64,000 bases of DNA from positions 124,001 to 188,000 of the forward strand of contig JAYQSQ010000001.1 of NCBI GenBank assembly GCA_038146985.1, given 5' to 3'. Position numbers and translations under genes: made by a program. Every line of letters starts with the position of its first letter. The stretch's first letter is position 1. Below the pieces are notes generated by a model, which worked only from the letters and a program-made list of their open reading frames with translations, ran no database searches and was not told where the DNA came from. Positions 1 to 8,589 of this stretch are shown here, piece after piece. This DNA comes from JADHLJ01 sp038146985 (GTDB lineage Bacteria > Pseudomonadota > Alphaproteobacteria > Thalassobaculales > Thalassobaculaceae).

Positions 1-456
1 GAGCTTTATTCCGGCGATCTTGGCGACCGCGTACCACTCGTTGGTCGGCTCCAGCGGGCCGGTCAGAAAGGCGCTTTCGGGGATCGGCTGCGGCGCCTCT
101 CTCGGGTAGATGCACGAGGAGCCCAGGAACAGCAGCTTGCGGACATTGACGGTATGCGCGCCGCGAATGACGTTGTTCTGGATCTGCAGGTTGTTCAGCA
201 GGAAATCCACCGGCTGGGACCGATTGGCCTCGATGCCGCCGACCTTGCCGGCCGCGACCACGACGGCTTCCGGGCGATGCGCGTCCAGCCAGCCGTCGAC
301 CTGGTCCTGGCGGGTCAGGTCCACGCGGTCGCGCTCCACCGTCAGAACCTCCGACCCCGCCGTGCGGAGCCGCCTTGCGATCGCGGAACCCACCATTCCC
401 CTGTGACCGGCGACCCAGATTCGCCGTCCCTGCAGGGAGAAGCGCGTGTCCGTCAT
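1..456 (-). CDS. fcl: GDP-L-fucose synthase, N-terminal part (runs off the window)
   Basis: Converts GDP-4-keto-6-deoxy-mannose to GDP-L-fucose by 3,5-epimerisation and NADPH reduction in the cytoplasm, feeding surface-glycan synthesis. The ATG lies at 456 and the frame is open to base 1, so 152 codons are visible. Seen directly: a Rossmann glycine motif AGHRGMVGSA at residues 16-25, AAGKVGG at 68-74, LGSSCIYP with the catalytic Ser at 111-118, and the Y-x-x-x-K pair in YAVAK at 142-146, all typical of the WcaG/Fcl family. It starts one base after the stop of gmd, the gene for the preceding pathway step, so the two are surely co-transcribed. The C-terminus lies outside the window. Confidence 0.93.
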   Translation of the reverse strand, partial: MTDTRFSLQGRRIWVAGHRGMVGSAIARRLRTAGSEVLTVERDRVDLTRQDQVDGWLDAHRPEAVVVAAGKVGGIEANRSQPVDFLLNNLQIQNNVIRGAHTVNVRKLLFLGSSCIYPREAPQPIPESAFLTGPLEPTNEWYAVAKIAGIKL

Positions 457-457
457 G

Positions 458-1525
458 TCAATCACCCCGTCCGAAGCCGGCCGCGTGGTTCCGGGCCGCG
501 GTCAGATCCGCCTCGACCATCTCCGCGACCAGATCGTCGAAACCGGTGAGGTGCCGCCAGCCCAGGGTCTCGCGCGCCTTGGACGCGTCCCCCAGCAGAA
601 AATCCACCTCCGTCGGGCGGAAATAGCGTTTGTCGATCTCCACGAGGGTTCGTCCGGTCGCGGTGTCGATGCCGCGTTCCTCGACGCCCTGGCCGCGCCA
701 TTCGATGCCGATGCCGACACAGGCGAAGGCTTTCTCGGCGAACTCGCGGACCGAGTGGGCCTCCCCGGTCGCGAGCACGTAATCGCCGGGCGTTTCCTGC
801 TGGAGCATCAGCCACATGCCCTGGACATAGTCGCGGGCATGGCCCCAATCCCGCTTCGCGTCGAGATTGCCGAGATAGAACTTGTCGAGCCGCCCGAGCT
901 TTATCGCCGCGACCGCGCGGGTGATCTTCCGTGTTACGAAGGTCTCGCCGCGCCGCGGGCTCTCGTGATTGAACAGAATGCCGTTCGAGGCGTGCATCCC
1001 GTAGGCTTCGCGATAGTTCACCGTCACCCAATGGGCGTAGAGCTTCGCCGCGGCATAGGGCGAGCGGGGATAGAACGGCGTGGTCTCGGATGACGGCTCG
1101 GACCGCACGCCGCCGAACATCTCCGAGGTCGAGGCCTGGTAGAAGCGGACCTGCTCGACCCTGCCGAGGGTCCGGATGGCCTCCAGAAGGCGCAGGGTGC
1201 CGATCCCATCCGCCATGGCCGTGTATTCGGCGGTCTCGAAACTGACCTGGACGTGACTTTGGGCGGCGAGATTGTAGATCTCGTCCGGCTGGACCGACTG
1301 GATGATCCGGGTGAGGTTGGAGGAATCCGTCAGATCGCCGAAATGCAGAAAGAAGTTCACGTCGGGTTCATGCGGGTCCTGATAGAGGTGATCGACCCGC
1401 TCGGTGTTGAAGGTCGACGACCGGCGCTTGATCCCGTGAACCTCGTACCCCTTGCTCAGCAACAACTCGGACAGATAGGCGCCGTCTTGGCCCGTGACAC
1501 CGGTGATTAGCGCGACCTTTTTCAC
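458..1525 (-). CDS. gmd: GDP-mannose 4,6-dehydratase
   Basis: NADP-dependent dehydratase making GDP-4-keto-6-deoxy-D-mannose from GDP-mannose, the first committed step to GDP-fucose and related deoxysugars. The 355-residue product has the usual family length. Visible motifs are TGVTGQDGAYL at residues 8-18 (nucleotide binding), QASTSEMFG near 130-138 with the catalytic Ser/Thr and Glu, and YAAAK at 157-161. The NHESPRRGETFVTRK segment near 186-200 is the family's nucleotide-sugar/NADP binding loop. It is immediately followed by fcl. Together with the FkbM methyltransferase upstream on the same strand, this suggests an O-antigen or exopolysaccharide locus extending left of the window. Confidence 0.97.
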   Translation of the reverse strand: MKKVALITGVTGQDGAYLSELLLSKGYEVHGIKRRSSTFNTERVDHLYQDPHEPDVNFFLHFGDLTDSSNLTRIIQSVQPDEIYNLAAQSHVQVSFETAEYTAMADGIGTLRLLEAIRTLGRVEQVRFYQASTSEMFGGVRSEPSSETTPFYPRSPYAAAKLYAHWVTVNYREAYGMHASNGILFNHESPRRGETFVTRKITRAVAAIKLGRLDKFYLGNLDAKRDWGHARDYVQGMWLMLQQETPGDYVLATGEAHSVREFAEKAFACVGIGIEWRGQGVEERGIDTATGRTLVEIDKRYFRPTEVDFLLGDASKARETLGWRHLTGFDDLVAEMVEADLTAARNHAAGFGRGD

Positions 1526-1662
1526 GAACTCACTCTTTTCCGTTTGCGGGATCGGAACTCACCCCTGCGACGGGTGCGGCGGCGCTGCCTGGCCGATGTA
1601 TTAGCTTGCGCTCGATCGGTTCGTCCAGTCTTTTGGCGGGGCCGCCGCACGGTCCCCGGAGG

Positions 1663-3984
1663 CTATTCGATCACGTAGATCGGGCTGCTCCAGGCCTGGA
1701 ATCCGTCCTCGGTGGTGACGCATACCCAGAGCGGGTTGTCGGCGCCGGGCTTCAGATCCACCGGGACCGAGACCGACATCTCGCGGCTCTCCAGCACCTC
1801 CGGCAGTCGGAAGGCACGGATCTGGCGGCGCAGCGCGCCGGCGTCGAAGATCGTGTCCTCAAGGACGATATCCGCCAGCGGCATGGCCGCGTTCACCAGA
1901 TTGCTTTCGATCTCCAGGCGCGCGTTTGCGGTCTCGTCCAGCCAGACATCGAAGCCGCCGAAATTGCCGGTAGTGATGGCATCGAAGGCGATGGTGTCCG
2001 CGCCGGTCTGCTCCAGCTTGCGCTCGTGGTTCCAGGCATTGACCTTGGACATGGCCTTGATCCTGGCGCCGGCAAAGCGCGCGGTGCCGATCCAGTTGGT
2101 CTCGCGGCCCCGGCCCCGGTATTCGGCGCCGCTCCAAAGCACGCGGATCCGCGCGCCGAGATCGCCGCCGGTATGCCCGCGCAGGGTCTGGAGAACCTCT
2201 TTTCCGTTGCGGATCTCGATCCGCTCGATCGGGCTGGCCGAGTGGGCCTGGACCTTGAGCGTGACCGCCTTGTCGCTGGTGCGGGCGATATCGCCCATCA
2301 TGACTTCACTGACCCGCGTCGAGCTGGTCTCGAACAGGGCCGGGTCCTGGTCGAACAGATCCGCCCCGCCGGCGAATGCGGCATGGACCTCGAGATGCAG
2401 GCGGTTTCCGGTAGTGCCGAAATGGTGGCGGCGGCGCAGCGCGTCGAAGATCCCGTCGCGGGTGAGTTCCCTGGCGTAAAAGCAGGTCAGCCCGCCATAG
2501 GCGCCGAACTGCGACGCACCTGGATAGCTGGCGCCGGGTCTGCCCTTGTGCCCGTCACTGTTACAGACCACGCCGACCCGGTGGCCGAGATCGAAGCAAT
2601 CCTCGATCAGCCACTCGAACGTGCCCCATGCGGAGTGCAGCTCCATCGAGCGCTCCAGCCGTCCGTCATGGGCAAAGCCGATATCGGCATAGCGGCCGCC
2701 GACATGGGCGAAGATCACCACATCCTCGTCCGCCAGTGCCTCGAACAGCCTGGCGGCATTCGGCGCGTCGGTGTGAATGTCTGAGCGGTCCGGCAGCAGC
2801 GCGTGACTGGAGCGGCGGATCTGACGGCCCTCGTTGCGGAAGAAAACGTTGCGGTCGCCGCCCACCGCCGTGTTTCCGGACCACTCATAGCCGGGGAAGG
2901 TGACGAACCGGTGGTCCTGGTGAAACTCGGCGGTCAGCTCGTTGACATAGGCCCAGAAGGCGTTGTTGACCTGAAAATCGTTGGCCTGGTGGCTCGACGC
3001 GTCGAGGAAGGACATGTTGCGCGCGAAGTTGAAATAGTCGCGGCTGGCGCCGATCCCGATGGACTCGCCGCTCTGGCCATGCAGGTCCGCCCAATAGCCG
3101 CCGGTCTCGCCGTCGCGAATGATCAGCGGGTTGGTCTTGGCGAGAGTCTTGCCGCTGTCGTCCTCGACCGTGATTTGCAGCGTGCCCGGCGCCGCGACCT
3201 TGAGACCCTCGAATGTCATGGCGCGGCTGCCTTCGAGATAATCCACATGCTCCGGCAGATTCTCGACCGGCAGGCTCGCGCGCAGGCGCAGCTTTGCCGA
3301 AGCCTGGTCGGTGGGGTTGCCCCAGGCGTCTTCCGCCTTGATGCCGAGCTGGAAGCTCTCGTGCGGCCGCCGCAATGTCGGCAGTACCGCGCGCCAGACG
3401 GCGGGCGGGCCGGGAATGACCGAGATCGACGGGCTGCTCTGGATCGGCACGTAATGGCCGGTGGCGCAGACATCGGCCAGCACCTTGAACTCGAACCCGG
3501 CCTCGCAGAATGTCTGCACGAAGGTGCCGGGGGAGCCTACGGAGGTATCGCCGAAGACCACCGTGATGGTGTCGCCCTCGCGCAGGCAGCCGCGCGTGAC
3601 CATGACGGTCAGCGCCTTGTTGCGGGGCCGCTGGCCGCCGCGCGGGGCATAGGTCACGCTCAGGCCGGCGCCGTTGCTGGCACGCGCGGTGACGTAATTC
3701 GGCGCCTTCGGGTCCGTTGTCTGAAAGCGTCCCCAATCACCGACCGAGCGGATCACCACCCGAAGCGAGCCGGTATCGTCCATGCCGTGCCGCCCGACCG
3801 TGTAGGTGAGGCGGAAGGTCTGGGCGCTCCTCGCCTCGAAGCCGCCCTTGGGCTCGATATCGGCGCGGCCGTAGAGGATCGGGTCTTCCGAGGGCAGGGC
3901 ATTGGTGAAGACCTCGCCGACAAGCTCGCTGGCGACGGTCTTGGGCTCGTTGGGGATCGGTCCGGCAACGGTTGGCGCGGTCAT
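1663..3984 (-). CDS. DUF3604-like PHP-type metal-dependent protein
   Basis: A 773-residue protein with no signal peptide. Residues ~1-290 are beta-rich and without recognisable catalytic motifs. The C-terminal part carries PHP/DUF3604-like metal motifs: WADLHGQSGE at ~299-308, FAHVGGRYAD at ~425-434, ELHSAWG at ~448 and CNSDGHKGRPG at ~474-484. The family is thought to be metal-dependent hydrolases, but substrates are unknown and I assign none. Its ATG overlaps the stop of the FkbM methyltransferase gene by four bases (ATGA), so translation is probably coupled, and gmd-fcl follow 137 bp downstream. Context suggests a role linked to surface glycans, but that is inference only. Confidence 0.72.
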   Translation of the reverse strand: MTAPTVAGPIPNEPKTVASELVGEVFTNALPSEDPILYGRADIEPKGGFEARSAQTFRLTYTVGRHGMDDTGSLRVVIRSVGDWGRFQTTDPKAPNYVTARASNGAGLSVTYAPRGGQRPRNKALTVMVTRGCLREGDTITVVFGDTSVGSPGTFVQTFCEAGFEFKVLADVCATGHYVPIQSSPSISVIPGPPAVWRAVLPTLRRPHESFQLGIKAEDAWGNPTDQASAKLRLRASLPVENLPEHVDYLEGSRAMTFEGLKVAAPGTLQITVEDDSGKTLAKTNPLIIRDGETGGYWADLHGQSGESIGIGASRDYFNFARNMSFLDASSHQANDFQVNNAFWAYVNELTAEFHQDHRFVTFPGYEWSGNTAVGGDRNVFFRNEGRQIRRSSHALLPDRSDIHTDAPNAARLFEALADEDVVIFAHVGGRYADIGFAHDGRLERSMELHSAWGTFEWLIEDCFDLGHRVGVVCNSDGHKGRPGASYPGASQFGAYGGLTCFYARELTRDGIFDALRRRHHFGTTGNRLHLEVHAAFAGGADLFDQDPALFETSSTRVSEVMMGDIARTSDKAVTLKVQAHSASPIERIEIRNGKEVLQTLRGHTGGDLGARIRVLWSGAEYRGRGRETNWIGTARFAGARIKAMSKVNAWNHERKLEQTGADTIAFDAITTGNFGGFDVWLDETANARLEIESNLVNAAMPLADIVLEDTIFDAGALRRQIRAFRLPEVLESREMSVSVPVDLKPGADNPLWVCVTTEDGFQAWSSPIYVIE

Positions 3985-5252
3985 GGGTTATCTCCCGAAG
4001 GTGGGGCCGAGCGCTCCATGCGCAGCCATTTGAGCAGGCCGTCGATCTGGGCGAGGCGGTTGTCGCGCAAGGCCTCGGCCTGCTCCGTCAGGTGGAATTG
4101 GTTGGCCAGCGCCTCGACCCCGATGAAGTCCTCGGGCAGGAGCATGGACAGCTCCGCGATCGCGGCGTCATGATCGCGCTCGCCCAGCCATTTGGCCAGA
4201 ATTCGCTCGTGATTGACCGAGGCCATGCCGGTGATGAAGCGCTTGGCGCTGGCCGAGGGCGGGAAGACGTCCGAGTATCCGACCGGATAGACCGGCGGGT
4301 AGGAAGCCAGAATCTCGGCATAATTCTGCAAGAATAGAAGATAGGCGAGGTTGTGTTGCTTCGCGCCGGCCAGCAGCGGCCCGGCATCGGACGGCAGAGC
4401 CGCGACAATTCGATGGGTCAGATCGAAATAGCCGAAGACGAAGGCGACAAAGGCCAGCTTCAGCAGCAGCGCCGCCTCGTTCGGTTTGCCGGTCAGGGTT
4501 TCGGGGCGCCGCAGGAACAGCGCCTCGCCACCCAGGGGATAGCCTTTGCCGCGCAGGCCAATGGGCGTGCGGCCGGATGTATCGCTGGCGCCGCTGGTGG
4601 GGAAAATCTCCAGCGAGGCAAGCTCGAACCCCCGTTCCGCGAGCCAGGCGGCAATGTCTCCGAACAGCGGCTGGCCCTGGTAGAGCGGGACGAACTCGAC
4701 CTCGGTCATGACCGCCACCACGTGCTCGTCGATACAGGCCGCGCCGCCCTGCAGGATCTCAAGCTCGCTTCCCTGGGTGTCGAGGGAGAGGAAGTTGGGC
4801 GGCGGCACGGCGCCGGCCTCGCGGGCGATGACCTGATCCAATGTGACCGTGTCCAATGTCAGGGTCTCGACCAGGCTTCGCCCGCCCGGGTCGTCGTCCC
4901 AGCCGAACTGGGCATCGAAGGCGTAGGTGCCGGCATGCCCCGGCAGCAGGGGATAAAGCGAGCTCAAGTACCGGTTGCTGTAGAGATGGAAGGCACGGGG
5001 CCCGGCCTCACCGCTCAGGCAATCGCCGAGGATGATGGTCTTGGACGGCAGCGGGTCGGTCGCCGCCCGGATGCCGGCCAGGCTGGATGTGTCGGCCTCG
5101 TACAGCACGTTCACCACGTCGCGCTCGAAAAAGGGCAGGATCGGGTAGCACCGCGTGCCCGCCCGGCCGCCGATATGATGAACACTCAAGTTCAGCGTGT
5201 CTGTTCCGCTCAAGGTACCGGCCGTTGGAAGGTGATTGAAAATGCCAGACAA
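3981..5252 (-). CDS. FkbM-family methyltransferase domain protein
   Basis: A 423-residue protein whose central part resembles the FkbM SAM-dependent methyltransferase domain: LSLDTQGSELEILQGG at ~155-170 followed by VMTEVEFVPLYQGQPLF near 180-197, both hallmarks of that family. The family methylates sugar hydroxyls and other small groups. The C-terminal ~170 residues are of unknown function. The best start is a TTG at 5252, preceded by GAAGGG which itself lies in the edge of an inverted repeat (5256-5357); a second TTG about 20 codons inside is possible. The stop overlaps the start of the DUF3604-like gene by four bases. Co-location with gmd and fcl suggests glycan methylation. Confidence 0.75.
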   Translation of the reverse strand: MSGIFNHLPTAGTLSGTDTLNLSVHHIGGRAGTRCYPILPFFERDVVNVLYEADTSSLAGIRAATDPLPSKTIILGDCLSGEAGPRAFHLYSNRYLSSLYPLLPGHAGTYAFDAQFGWDDDPGGRSLVETLTLDTVTLDQVIAREAGAVPPPNFLSLDTQGSELEILQGGAACIDEHVVAVMTEVEFVPLYQGQPLFGDIAAWLAERGFELASLEIFPTSGASDTSGRTPIGLRGKGYPLGGEALFLRRPETLTGKPNEAALLLKLAFVAFVFGYFDLTHRIVAALPSDAGPLLAGAKQHNLAYLLFLQNYAEILASYPPVYPVGYSDVFPPSASAKRFITGMASVNHERILAKWLGERDHDAAIAELSMLLPEDFIGVEALANQFHLTEQAEALRDNRLAQIDGLLKWLRMERSAPPSGDNP

Positions 5253-5255
5253 GAC

Positions 5256-5357
5256 CCTTCGAGACGCCGCTTCGCGGCTCCTCAGGGTGAGTGGATGATA
5301 TCGTTTATAGTCAGATCGTTGCTCATCCTGAGGAGCCGCGAAGCGGCGTCTCGAAGG
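5256..5357. repeat. Dispersed palindromic repeat, family A copy 1
   Basis: Two 31-base arms, 5256-5286 and 5327-5357, are exact reverse complements around a 40-base spacer. The core of the left arm reads GAGACGCCGCTTCGCGGCTC. A second, more diverged copy lies at 14195-14300. It sits between a TTG-started gene and the end of the CoA-transferase gene, both on the minus strand. The RNA could form a long hairpin. No transposase or target duplication is present. Confidence 0.9.
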
Positions 5358-5390
5358 ATGCTCACTAACACCCGATTTTACAACCGCCCG

Positions 5391-6566
5391 CTAGCGATCG
5401 CCGGACGGTTTGGCGAGCGAGCGCAGGATTTCGTCCGTGTGCTGGCCGAGCCGGGCGGGAGGCTCGCTCGGACCGATCGCCGCGCCGTTCGCCTTGAAGC
5501 CGAGGGTCGGCATGTGCAACGGCGCGGTGGCGCCCGGGACAGCGAGGGTGCGGGTCAGCTCCCGCGCCTTGATCTGAGGTTCCGCCAATACTTCCTCCAG
5601 CGCCCGGACCCGGGCGGCGGGAACGAAGGCGGCGTCGAGAACCCGCTCCCAATGATCGGCGCTTTCGGTGGCGATCCGCTCGGCGATCAGGCGCCGCAGT
5701 TCGGGCACGTTTTTTTTGCGTTCAATCGGGTCGTCGAAACGCGAATCCTCCAGCAGCGGCGCCAGGTCGATCGCGCGGCAGAGGTCGCGGAACTGGCGCT
5801 CGTTATTGGCAGCGATCATCAGCAGGCCGTCCGTGGTCTCGAACGCGCCGGAGGAGGGACTGCGGCTCCAGGCCTCGTTGCCCGAGGCCTGGAAGGTCGC
5901 GCCGGTATTCAGATGGTCCGTCACCAGCGAGGCCATCAGCAGCAGGGAGGTGTCGAGCATCGCCACATCCAGCCGGACGCTTTCCTTCGTCCGCCGCGCC
6001 TCCAGCACGCCCGAGACGATCGCAAAGGCGGCGTTCATGCCGGTCGCGTAATCGACATAGGGCGCGCCGACCTTGTTCGGTTCGGTCTCCGGCGTTCCGG
6101 TGGTGCGCATGATCCCGCACATGCCCTGGACCACATGATCATAGGCCGGCCGGTGGCCGATCGGGCCGTCCTGACCATAGGCGGAGATCGAGCAATAAAC
6201 GATACCGGGCCGCGCCTCCCGGATCGCCTCATAGGACAGCCCCAGCCGCGCCGCCGTACCGGGCCGGAAATTCTCGACGAACACATCGGCGGTCTTCACC
6301 AGCGCCAACAGCGCGTCCAGGCCATCCTTGGTCTTGAGATCCAGGGTGACCGATTTCTTGTTCGCGTTTTGAGTTAAGAAACTAGTGCCAAGTTTCTGAT
6401 TTTCCAATCCTTCTGGCGCGCCGCCTTCCCGTGTCCAATCGCCCCGTTCCGGCGGCTCGACCTTGATGATTTCGGCGCCCAGTAGAGCTAGCTGGTAGGT
6501 GGCGTAAGGGCCGGCGAGGACCTGGGTCAAGTCGATCACCCGGACACCGTCGAGAGGCTTGAACAT
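5391..6566 (-). CDS. CaiB/BaiF (class III) CoA-transferase
   Basis: Transfers CoA between carboxylic acids through an aspartyl-CoA intermediate. The 391-residue product has the family's N-terminal signature (LDGVRVIDLTQVLAGP, residues 5-20), EIIKVEPPERGDWTR near 32-46 and FVENFRPGTAARLGL at ~97-111. The likely nucleophile is Asp172 in APYVDYATG. It is the last gene of a five-gene minus operon, four bases after the SDR gene. Its job is probably activating the pathway's acid substrate with CoA from another thioester. The acid is not known. Confidence 0.93.
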   Translation of the reverse strand: MFKPLDGVRVIDLTQVLAGPYATYQLALLGAEIIKVEPPERGDWTREGGAPEGLENQKLGTSFLTQNANKKSVTLDLKTKDGLDALLALVKTADVFVENFRPGTAARLGLSYEAIREARPGIVYCSISAYGQDGPIGHRPAYDHVVQGMCGIMRTTGTPETEPNKVGAPYVDYATGMNAAFAIVSGVLEARRTKESVRLDVAMLDTSLLLMASLVTDHLNTGATFQASGNEAWSRSPSSGAFETTDGLLMIAANNERQFRDLCRAIDLAPLLEDSRFDDPIERKKNVPELRRLIAERIATESADHWERVLDAAFVPAARVRALEEVLAEPQIKARELTRTLAVPGATAPLHMPTLGFKANGAAIGPSEPPARLGQHTDEILRSLAKPSGDR

Positions 6567-6570
6567 GGCC

Positions 6571-7371
6571 CTAGCCGACGTTCAGCGCTTCGCCGCCATC
6601 GACGGGCAGGGCGGCGCCGGTGATGAAGTTGGCCTCGTCGGAGGCAAGAAACAGCGCCGCGTGGGCAACGTCCCAGCCGGTTCCCATGCGATCCCGTAGC
6701 GGCACCCGGGCGTTGCGGCCGGAGACGATCTCGTCGCGGGTCTTGCCGAGCGCGCGGACCCGTGTATCCACCGCCATGGGCGTGTCCATCAGCCCGGGCA
6801 GGATGACGTTGGCCCTGACGCCGAAGGGGGCGTTCTGGATGGCGATCTGCTCGGTCATCGCGATCACCGCCTGCTTGGTGGTCTTGTAGCCGATCAGCGG
6901 ATAGGCGTTCCAGGCGGCGATCGAGGAGATGCTGACGATCGAGCCGGATTTCTGTTCCCGCATCACCGGTATGACGTGCTTGCAGGTCAAGACCATGCCC
7001 TTGAGGTTGATGGCGACGACGCGGTCGAAGGCCTCGCCGGTGATCTCGGTGATCTGCGCGTCGCCGCCGGCGATGGAGACGCCGACATTGTTATGCAGCA
7101 CGTCGATCCGGCCCCAGAGATCGAGGCAGCGTTTGACCATCGCCTCGATCGAGGGCTCGTCTGTGATGTCCACCTGCGCGGCTTCCGCCGTCCCGCCTTC
7201 CTTGCGGATGATCGCGACGGTTTCCTCGGCGGAGTCCAGCCGGTTGTCGCCGACCAGCACCTTCGCGCCCTCGCGGGCGAACAGCATCGCCGTCGCCCGG
7301 CCGTTGCCCATGGTCTCGCCTGGGCTCTGGCCGCCGCCGACGACGATCGCGATCTTGTTTTCGAGGCGCAT
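6571..7371 (-). CDS. Short-chain dehydrogenase/reductase (SDR)
   Basis: NAD(P)-dependent oxidoreductase of 266 residues. The cofactor loop is extended (GGGQSPGETMGNGRA, residues 12-26), a variant that I recall from CoA-linked catabolic clusters. NNVG at ~94-97, the catalytic Ser at ~150 and the YKTTK pair (Tyr162, Lys166) are all present, so it should be active. It lies three bases after the enolase-superfamily gene and four bases before the CoA-transferase gene, inside a tight operon. It probably oxidises a hydroxyl or reduces a ketone of the pathway intermediate. Confidence 0.9.
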   Translation of the reverse strand: MRLENKIAIVVGGGQSPGETMGNGRATAMLFAREGAKVLVGDNRLDSAEETVAIIRKEGGTAEAAQVDITDEPSIEAMVKRCLDLWGRIDVLHNNVGVSIAGGDAQITEITGEAFDRVVAINLKGMVLTCKHVIPVMREQKSGSIVSISSIAAWNAYPLIGYKTTKQAVIAMTEQIAIQNAPFGVRANVILPGLMDTPMAVDTRVRALGKTRDEIVSGRNARVPLRDRMGTGWDVAHAALFLASDEANFITGAALPVDGGEALNVG

Positions 7372-7374
7372 GGC

Positions 7375-8571
7375 TCAGTCTTCCTTCACGAATTTCGGTG
7401 GGTGGGCGGCGATGACGTCCAGGTTCAACTCGGCGCCCCAGCCGGGGCCGGGCGGGGCCTGGACACAGCCGTTCCTGATGTCCGGCTTCCAGGTGATGAT
7501 CTCATCCTTCCACGGCACATCGTCGATATCGATCTCCATGACCCGGAAATTCGGCAGCGCGGTGCAGAAATGCGCGCTCATCAGGCTCGAAAGATGGCCG
7601 TAGAAATTGTGCGGCGCGCAGTTGACCTCATAGGCCTCGGCCATGGCGGCGATCTTCATGCCGAGCCAGGCACCGTTCCAGGGAATGTCGATGATCGCGA
7701 CATCCATCGCCGCCTTCTCGAAAAAGGGCCGGAACTCGCGCACCCCGAACAGCGACTCGCAGGACGCGATCGGCGTTGCCACCCGTTCACGGATGCCGGC
7801 CAGCGCGACCGGGTCGTACAGATCGATCTCGATCCAGGTGAGGCCGAGATCATCGAGCCCGGTGGTGATCTGGCGGAACCCCTCGGGCTTGAAGTTGAAG
7901 TTGAGATCGAGGCGGATACCGACATCCGGCCCGGCGCCCTCGGCCATGGCGGTAAGCTGGTCGCGCAGGCCGCCGACCAGACGGCCTGGCAGGTTGAGAT
8001 CCGGCCAGCCGGGCCCGCGCGCGAAGCCGGGCTGATGGCGGATGATCGCGCCGGCATCGTCGAAGGTGATCATATTGGTCTTGAAACCCAGGAAACCGCC
8101 GTCGCGCACCCGCTTGCCCAGCTTCACCAGATCGTCGGGAGAGCGGATCGGCTCCTGACCACAGAGTTCGGCGATGGCCGGGTCGAGAAGATAGGAGCCG
8201 CAATGGCTCCAATAGACCGGAATTTCGCTGCGGATCGCGCCGCCCAGCAGGTCGTAGACCGGCACCTTCAGCGCCTTGCCCTTGATGTCGAGAAGCGCGT
8301 TTTCGATGGTGGCGATGGCTTGCTGGTTGACACCACCGGGCGCCTGGCGGGTAACCGCGTAGAGGAACTGATGCACCCGTTCGTGGGCGAGGGCATCCAT
8401 GCCCTTGATCCGGTCCACTAGACGCCGGATCACCGCCGACAGGCCGGGGCTGCCGTAGCATTCGTTGTATTCGGCGATGCCGCTGATCCCCTCGTCGGTG
8501 GTCAGCGTCAGGAAGCTGAAATCCCGCCAGCCGGCATTGCAATGCCGGATCTCGCAGCCGCTGATCTTCAT
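7375..8571 (-). CDS. Mandelate racemase/muconate lactonising (enolase superfamily) enzyme
   Basis: Members abstract a proton alpha to a carboxylate and stabilise the enolate with Mg2+, giving racemisation, cycloisomerisation or dehydration. In this 398-residue protein the three metal ligands appear to be Asp222 (RLDLN), Glu248 (WIEID) and Glu272 (SCES). Lys164 (GFKTN) and His321 (APHN) are candidate acid/base residues. An N-terminal capping domain occupies ~1-120. It sits between enoyl-CoA hydratase and SDR genes in one operon. The single Lys in place of a K-x-K motif argues against a classic muconate cycloisomerase. A sugar-acid dehydratase-like role is possible but unproven. Confidence 0.88.
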   Translation of the reverse strand: MKISGCEIRHCNAGWRDFSFLTLTTDEGISGIAEYNECYGSPGLSAVIRRLVDRIKGMDALAHERVHQFLYAVTRQAPGGVNQQAIATIENALLDIKGKALKVPVYDLLGGAIRSEIPVYWSHCGSYLLDPAIAELCGQEPIRSPDDLVKLGKRVRDGGFLGFKTNMITFDDAGAIIRHQPGFARGPGWPDLNLPGRLVGGLRDQLTAMAEGAGPDVGIRLDLNFNFKPEGFRQITTGLDDLGLTWIEIDLYDPVALAGIRERVATPIASCESLFGVREFRPFFEKAAMDVAIIDIPWNGAWLGMKIAAMAEAYEVNCAPHNFYGHLSSLMSAHFCTALPNFRVMEIDIDDVPWKDEIITWKPDIRNGCVQAPPGPGWGAELNLDVIAAHPPKFVKED

Positions 8572-8589
8572 GTGAATCTCCCTGATCGC

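Noticed and set aside
5256..5357. Ends of an insertion sequence
   Set aside because: The arms are separated by only 40 bases and there is no transposase or target duplication.
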